In this document: piece after piece, positions 60,107 through 64,000 of the stretch | Position numbering within the stretch: the first letter of the stretch is position 1 | Layout: every line of letters starts with the position of its first letter | Assembly (NCBI GenBank): GCA_963921795.1 | Contig: OY997655.1 | Location: 10,442,583-10,506,582 of the forward strand | Source of the DNA: Nannobrachium achirus | Taxonomy: Eukaryota; Chordata; Actinopteri; Myctophiformes; Myctophidae | Direction: 5' to 3' | DNA: 64,000 bases | Notes under the pieces: model-generated | The model's input: the letters and a program-made list of their open reading frames with translations, nothing else | The model's database searches: none | Told to the model about the DNA's origin: nothing | Position numbers and translations under genes: made by a program

Positions 60107-61344
60107 CCGGGCCAGATGCCCAAATATGGTGGCAGAGATTAATTAATGGCTGCAGTAGATATAATATTAATTGAGCCTCTGTTTGACAAGCAATTCATCT
60201 GCATACAGAGCAGCAGCCAGGAAGACCACTGTAGCCCAGCACCTTAGTAAGACAATCATTCACTTTGTGATACAAGCACCAAATGTTGCATAAAGTTTCC
60301 TCTGGACCTACTTTTTCTAAAAAGCAAGTTAGCCACTCCAAAAAATGCAATATGGGCACAATTAAAAAAAGAAAAAGAAAATAAAAGTTGGGGTCCGATT
60401 GAATTTACTATACAGGGGGGAAAAAATCTGCTTTAAGTAGTATGTGAGGAGTCAAAAGAGGGTTTTTTGATGATTCTGAATCCAATGCAAGCATTTATTT
60501 TGCATGAAAAACATTCCTTTGGCTAGAAAGGCCCCCACAAAACCGTGAAAAGTGATGACTCATCACTAAACCAAAGCTTTGTGGGGGCCTTTCTAGCCCA
60601 AGGAATGTTTTTTGTGCAGTGAACGATTCTAACAAAATAATTGACTTAAGCTGCCGGGTTACTGATGTTGTTCTAGAATAAATACATATCATTATTATAT
60701 TTACTCTTCTTTAACATGACATTTTCTGATCTGCTCTTGAATGAAGCCTATAGCGTCCATATTTTCTGGACAATAGTGTTTGGCATAAATAGCAGTTGTA
60801 CAGGCAGGCTAGCGTGTAATGGGCTTCTATTTGGCATACTGGGAACTTTATATTGACCATTTACACAGTATTCCTCTATTAAAGATGGACCATGGACTCA
60901 TTTATTGTTTGGAGCATCTGCTAAATGGCTCAAATGTGAATCAATTTAAAGATGTCCATTGTTACAATGACAAATAAACTCTAATCAATCTAATCTTAAT
61001 TGGTTATAATATGACCCAATACAACCATATTATGCAGCTAAACGCTGTATAATGAAAAGTCGACTTCACCAGTTTTCATCCTAAACGGTGTGATTCTATG
61101 GTGAGGAGAACAATTTCACAATGTGTTCTGTGTCCCTATAGCCTAGTGCTCACTCTCTAGGAGCTGGAAAAACACTGCTAGTCCTTAAATATAGGAGGTA
61201 ATTGTTTTCATTTTGTTGTTAATCCAATGTTAATTTGTTCTAAATTGAAAAAATGTACTTGTGTAGTATGTATTGCCCCAGACAAAATGGCTCTAACAGC
61301 AGTATGTCTAGAGTAAGTAATCAAATGATGAGTGATTTACATTT
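60107..61344. other. Non-coding DNA with one 35-bp-arm hairpin
   Basis: 60507-60612 is an inverted repeat: ACATTCCTTTGGCTAGAAAG pairs with CTTTCTAGCCCAAGGAATGT, with the inner arms GGCCCCCACAAA / TTTGTGGGGGCC and a centre containing GTGATGACTCATCAC. Probably a small MITE. No gene. Confidence 0.6.
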
Positions 61345-61545
61345 CTTTAGTGCCTTTATTCAAAGTGCTTTATAATGAGCTTTGCTTTACATTCACATAT
61401 TCACTGACTGACAGTAGAGACAGAAACCTGCACATCAGCTGCGCTGTGTAGTTAGAGGTTTGGTGTATTGCTCAAGGACACTTCCACACAAAGCCAGGAA
61501 GAGAATGGGATTGAACCGGGAACCTCCGAGTAGATGCCATAAAAG
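61345..61545 (-). mobile_element. Degenerate tRNA-derived SINE, minus strand
   Basis: GGGATTGAACCGGGAACC is a reversed B box. GCTCAAGGACACTTCC is the reverse of the SINE GTCCTTGAGC body. AAAGTGCTTTATAATG is the reversed tail. Confidence 0.55.
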
Positions 61546-62588
61546 ATATGAGGTCAATCACTTAGTTTCAATTCAAATTTAAAGAGTTATCAATAGAAAC
61601 ATGAATGTATTCATGAACGTATTGTTGCTCAAACAGTAGTGTGAGCAATACTGCCAATAAGTCATCAAAGTAAGCAATCATATTATACATAAAAGCTAAA
61701 TAAAGTTATCTTTTTCCATACAGTGAATTCAGTACAATATTTCCTTCATGGAATACATAAAGCAATCATCTGTATGTCATGGTTCATTACTCAGAGTATT
61801 ATTATTATTATATTAGTATTACTATTCAGAGTGAAGACACCATCAGAGGTTTTCACACAAAGTGACAGTGACTCTACTTGATCCAAGTCTACTCAGTTTG
61901 GTCAGTTTATGTGCATGTTGCTGTCATCTTATCTGTCTACTCTAGACTGAAATACAGTCTAGACAGATAGGAAATCAACTCACAGAAGCATGGAATAGTA
62001 TTCATGCTCCTGTGAGCAGATGTCTGCCAGGCACTTCACAACAAGTTTCTTCCTCCATCCATAGATAAATCCTACATTTTTCAAAGTTTTCAAAACTCAT
62101 CGGATATAAAATAACAGTAATTAGATTTCAAATAGTTATTATATGCATTATTTACATGCATTGGTTTATTATCTGACTTGGTGGGCGATCAACCCTCATC
62201 CTAATCTTGAGGTGGCTCAGCACACACTCTATGCTCCATATGAGCTTGAGGACCCCAAGGTCCAATCTCTCACTCAATTCAATTTTCAATTCAAAGGGCT
62301 TTATTGGCATGAGAAAACATACGTTTACATTGCCAAAGCAGAAGTGTACATAATACAATACAGTACAATACAATACATTACAATCGGAACAAAATGTGTA
62401 CAAGTGAAAGGAGTGTAACAGTTTTCATGACTGTATCAAGGTTACGTGCAGGCAGAGCCAATGGTCTTTAAGGTGGTTGTGTTCCATTTGATATCCTCCT
62501 ACTGTATCACAGCAGCTCACGTATCGTGCTGCTGTGTTTGCACATTGTTTTACTTCACCCAGGTCATGTTTTCAAACTCACTCACTCA
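61546..62588. other. Non-coding DNA
   Basis: 62275-62400 holds the AATTCAAAGGGCTTTATTGG and AATACAATACAGTACAATAC strings typical of dispersed fish repeats. No gene. Confidence 0.4.
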
Positions 62589-62781
<193 letters not shown>

Positions 62782-63110
62782 CCTTCTCAGAGACACAGGA
62801 ACAGTCAATGAGAAGTGATCGCTGTCTGAACCAAACACACAGGACTGTATCCTCCTTCACGTCTCATTGACTTGGTTTTCTCTGGCTAATTTATCTTCTC
62901 TGCTTGTTGACCCCCCTGATCCCCCCTAGTCTCCCCCCCCCCCCCCCCCCCAACACACATCCCATCCATCCTGTGCTGAATCCGTCGTTATGGACCCTGA
63001 CAGTCCAGTTCACACCTCACCGTTCCAGGTGCAATGTTTCTAGCCTTGCGTATCTGCCATATTATAGCAAAGAAAACATTCCATTGAGGCATGTTTCAAG
63101 TGCTGTACAG

Positions 63111-63423
63111 CAGAGGTCTTCAACAGTGGGTCCGGGACCCCTAGGGGGTCCTCAGAGTTATTACAGGGGGTACTCAAAATCTTTGTGTGATAGAAAAAAA
63201 TTTCTCCACTTTAACCCTAGCGCCCATATTCTGTGAACTTTAGCCAAAAATAGCAGATCTACAAGCTCACAACGCCTCGCAGAGTTGTGAGCTTGTAGAT
63301 CTGCTATTTTTGGCAAAGAGGTTTGGTGTAGAGGGGAAAAAGAGCAGATTAAGTACAGGGTGAAAGGTCAAGTTTATTAAGTACTGACGATTCATGTGGT
63401 TGAATATCCGTTGAAGACCCCTG
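63111..63423. mobile_element. 313-bp hAT MITE with exact 8-bp duplication
   Basis: Ends CAGAGGTCTTCAAC and GTTGAAGACCCCTG. CTGTACAG lies at 63103-63110 and 63424-63431. The central hairpin (AAAAATAGCAGATCTACAAG arms of about 34 bp) is the same as in 53186 but longer. Confidence 0.92.
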
Positions 63424-63766
63424 CTGTACAGTATGTTTACACAGGTATCGTTTGTATGGTCAGAGACAATGCAGATGAAAACCTGGTACATCATTGTGTC
63501 AGGGAGGGAGATAGTTTCATACAACGAGCTGCAAGAAAGAAAGTTTGGTAGCTGCCTTTCTTTCATCAACACATGTACACCGTATTTAAATGACCATTAA
63601 AGCCGTTCATTAATAAAGTGAGTAAAACACAGTAAAACCCAATCTGGGAGGACATGTTGTTGTTGGGCTCCCCGCTGGTGAAAGTAGAGCTCATTTTCAT
63701 AGATTGGCCATTAGCCAGTTGCATGTAGTGATAAACCCACTGAGAGGAACAGCAAGGTAACATTCA

Positions 63767-64000
63767 TTACACGAATGCAGGAAAAAGTCCATCGTCGATG
63801 TTCAGGCCCTGGAGGACTGCTGGTATATTTTCCTCTTCTCCCTCTTCCACTGATGTTCCCAGGAGCCTTTGGAAGCGGTCGAACCATGTTGCCACTCTCT
63901 CTTCTGGGCTGTGTCCCTCAACCTGGCCCTCCTTGGCCCTCTTCCGCCCTGTCATCTCATTTATTACCTTCCAGGCCTCCCCGTATTGCCTTTCACCTTG
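63767..64000 (-). mobile_element. RTE-like LINE protein fragment, running off the right edge
   Basis: On the minus strand the frame is open from the window edge. It reads QYGEAWKVINEMTGRKRAK, then EERVATWFDRFQRLLGT and NIPAVLQGLNIDDGLF, before a stop at about 63767. This is the linker between endonuclease and reverse transcriptase seen in fish RTE-type LINE proteins (family recognised from memory). The 3' part is truncated at about 63770. Confidence 0.7.

Overview
The window looks like a teleost fish chromosome. Evidence: KRAB-less C2H2 zinc-finger genes with the two-exon layout common in fish, tRNA-derived fish-type SINEs, CR1/L2/RTE-like LINE fragments, many hAT and TWA/TTAA-type MITEs, and very long CA/GT, GA and GTCT microsatellites. 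The species cannot be named from sequence alone.

Region 1 (1-32.4 kb) is a tandem array of six closely related zinc-finger genes, all on the + strand, called ZnfA-ZnfF here. Each unit has a CACCC/CCAAT promoter, a short exon 1 (56 or 64 codons, phase-1 donor), an intron of about 0.4-0.8 kb, and one long exon 2. Exon 2 encodes an acidic tether followed by the fingers. ZnfA enters from outside the window (exon 2 only, 7 fingers). ZnfB has 5 fingers and fossil fingers behind its stop. ZnfC is cut by a 1.3-kb insertion. ZnfD (401 aa, 7 fingers) and ZnfF (410 aa, 7 fingers) are intact. ZnfE is frameshifted in an A8 run and has lost the family promoter to a LINE fragment. The paralogues are mosaics: introns, finger blocks and 3' flanks have been exchanged between units. 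ZnfF takes its stop codon from the first bases of a hAT MITE.

Region 2 is a pair of long segmental duplicates lying 3' of ZnfD (about 16.0-23.4 kb, copy 1) and ZnfF (about 31.2-41.0 kb, copy 2). Both carry two degenerate minus-strand exons that I recognise as TECPR1, a conserved small ORF of unknown identity, and shared MITEs. Each copy also has private insertions absent from the other, giving natural empty/filled site pairs: one MITE in copy 1; in copy 2 a hAT MITE, a 368-bp TIR element, a 2.3-kb element containing a LINE, two SINEs and a microsatellite-bearing insert.

Region 3 (41-64 kb) has no host gene that I can support. It is a graveyard of non-autonomous elements, many with intact TIRs and target duplications (8-bp hAT, TWA, TTAA), plus a foldback-like element, SINE and LINE fragments, large hairpins and microsatellites. 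An RTE-like LINE on the minus strand runs off the right edge.

Working together: the zinc-finger proteins are probably nuclear DNA-binding factors. The repeated duplication, conversion and transposon damage fit a fast birth-and-death cluster in a transposon-rich domain. That functional reading is inference; the mosaic structure, insertions and broken frames are visible directly.
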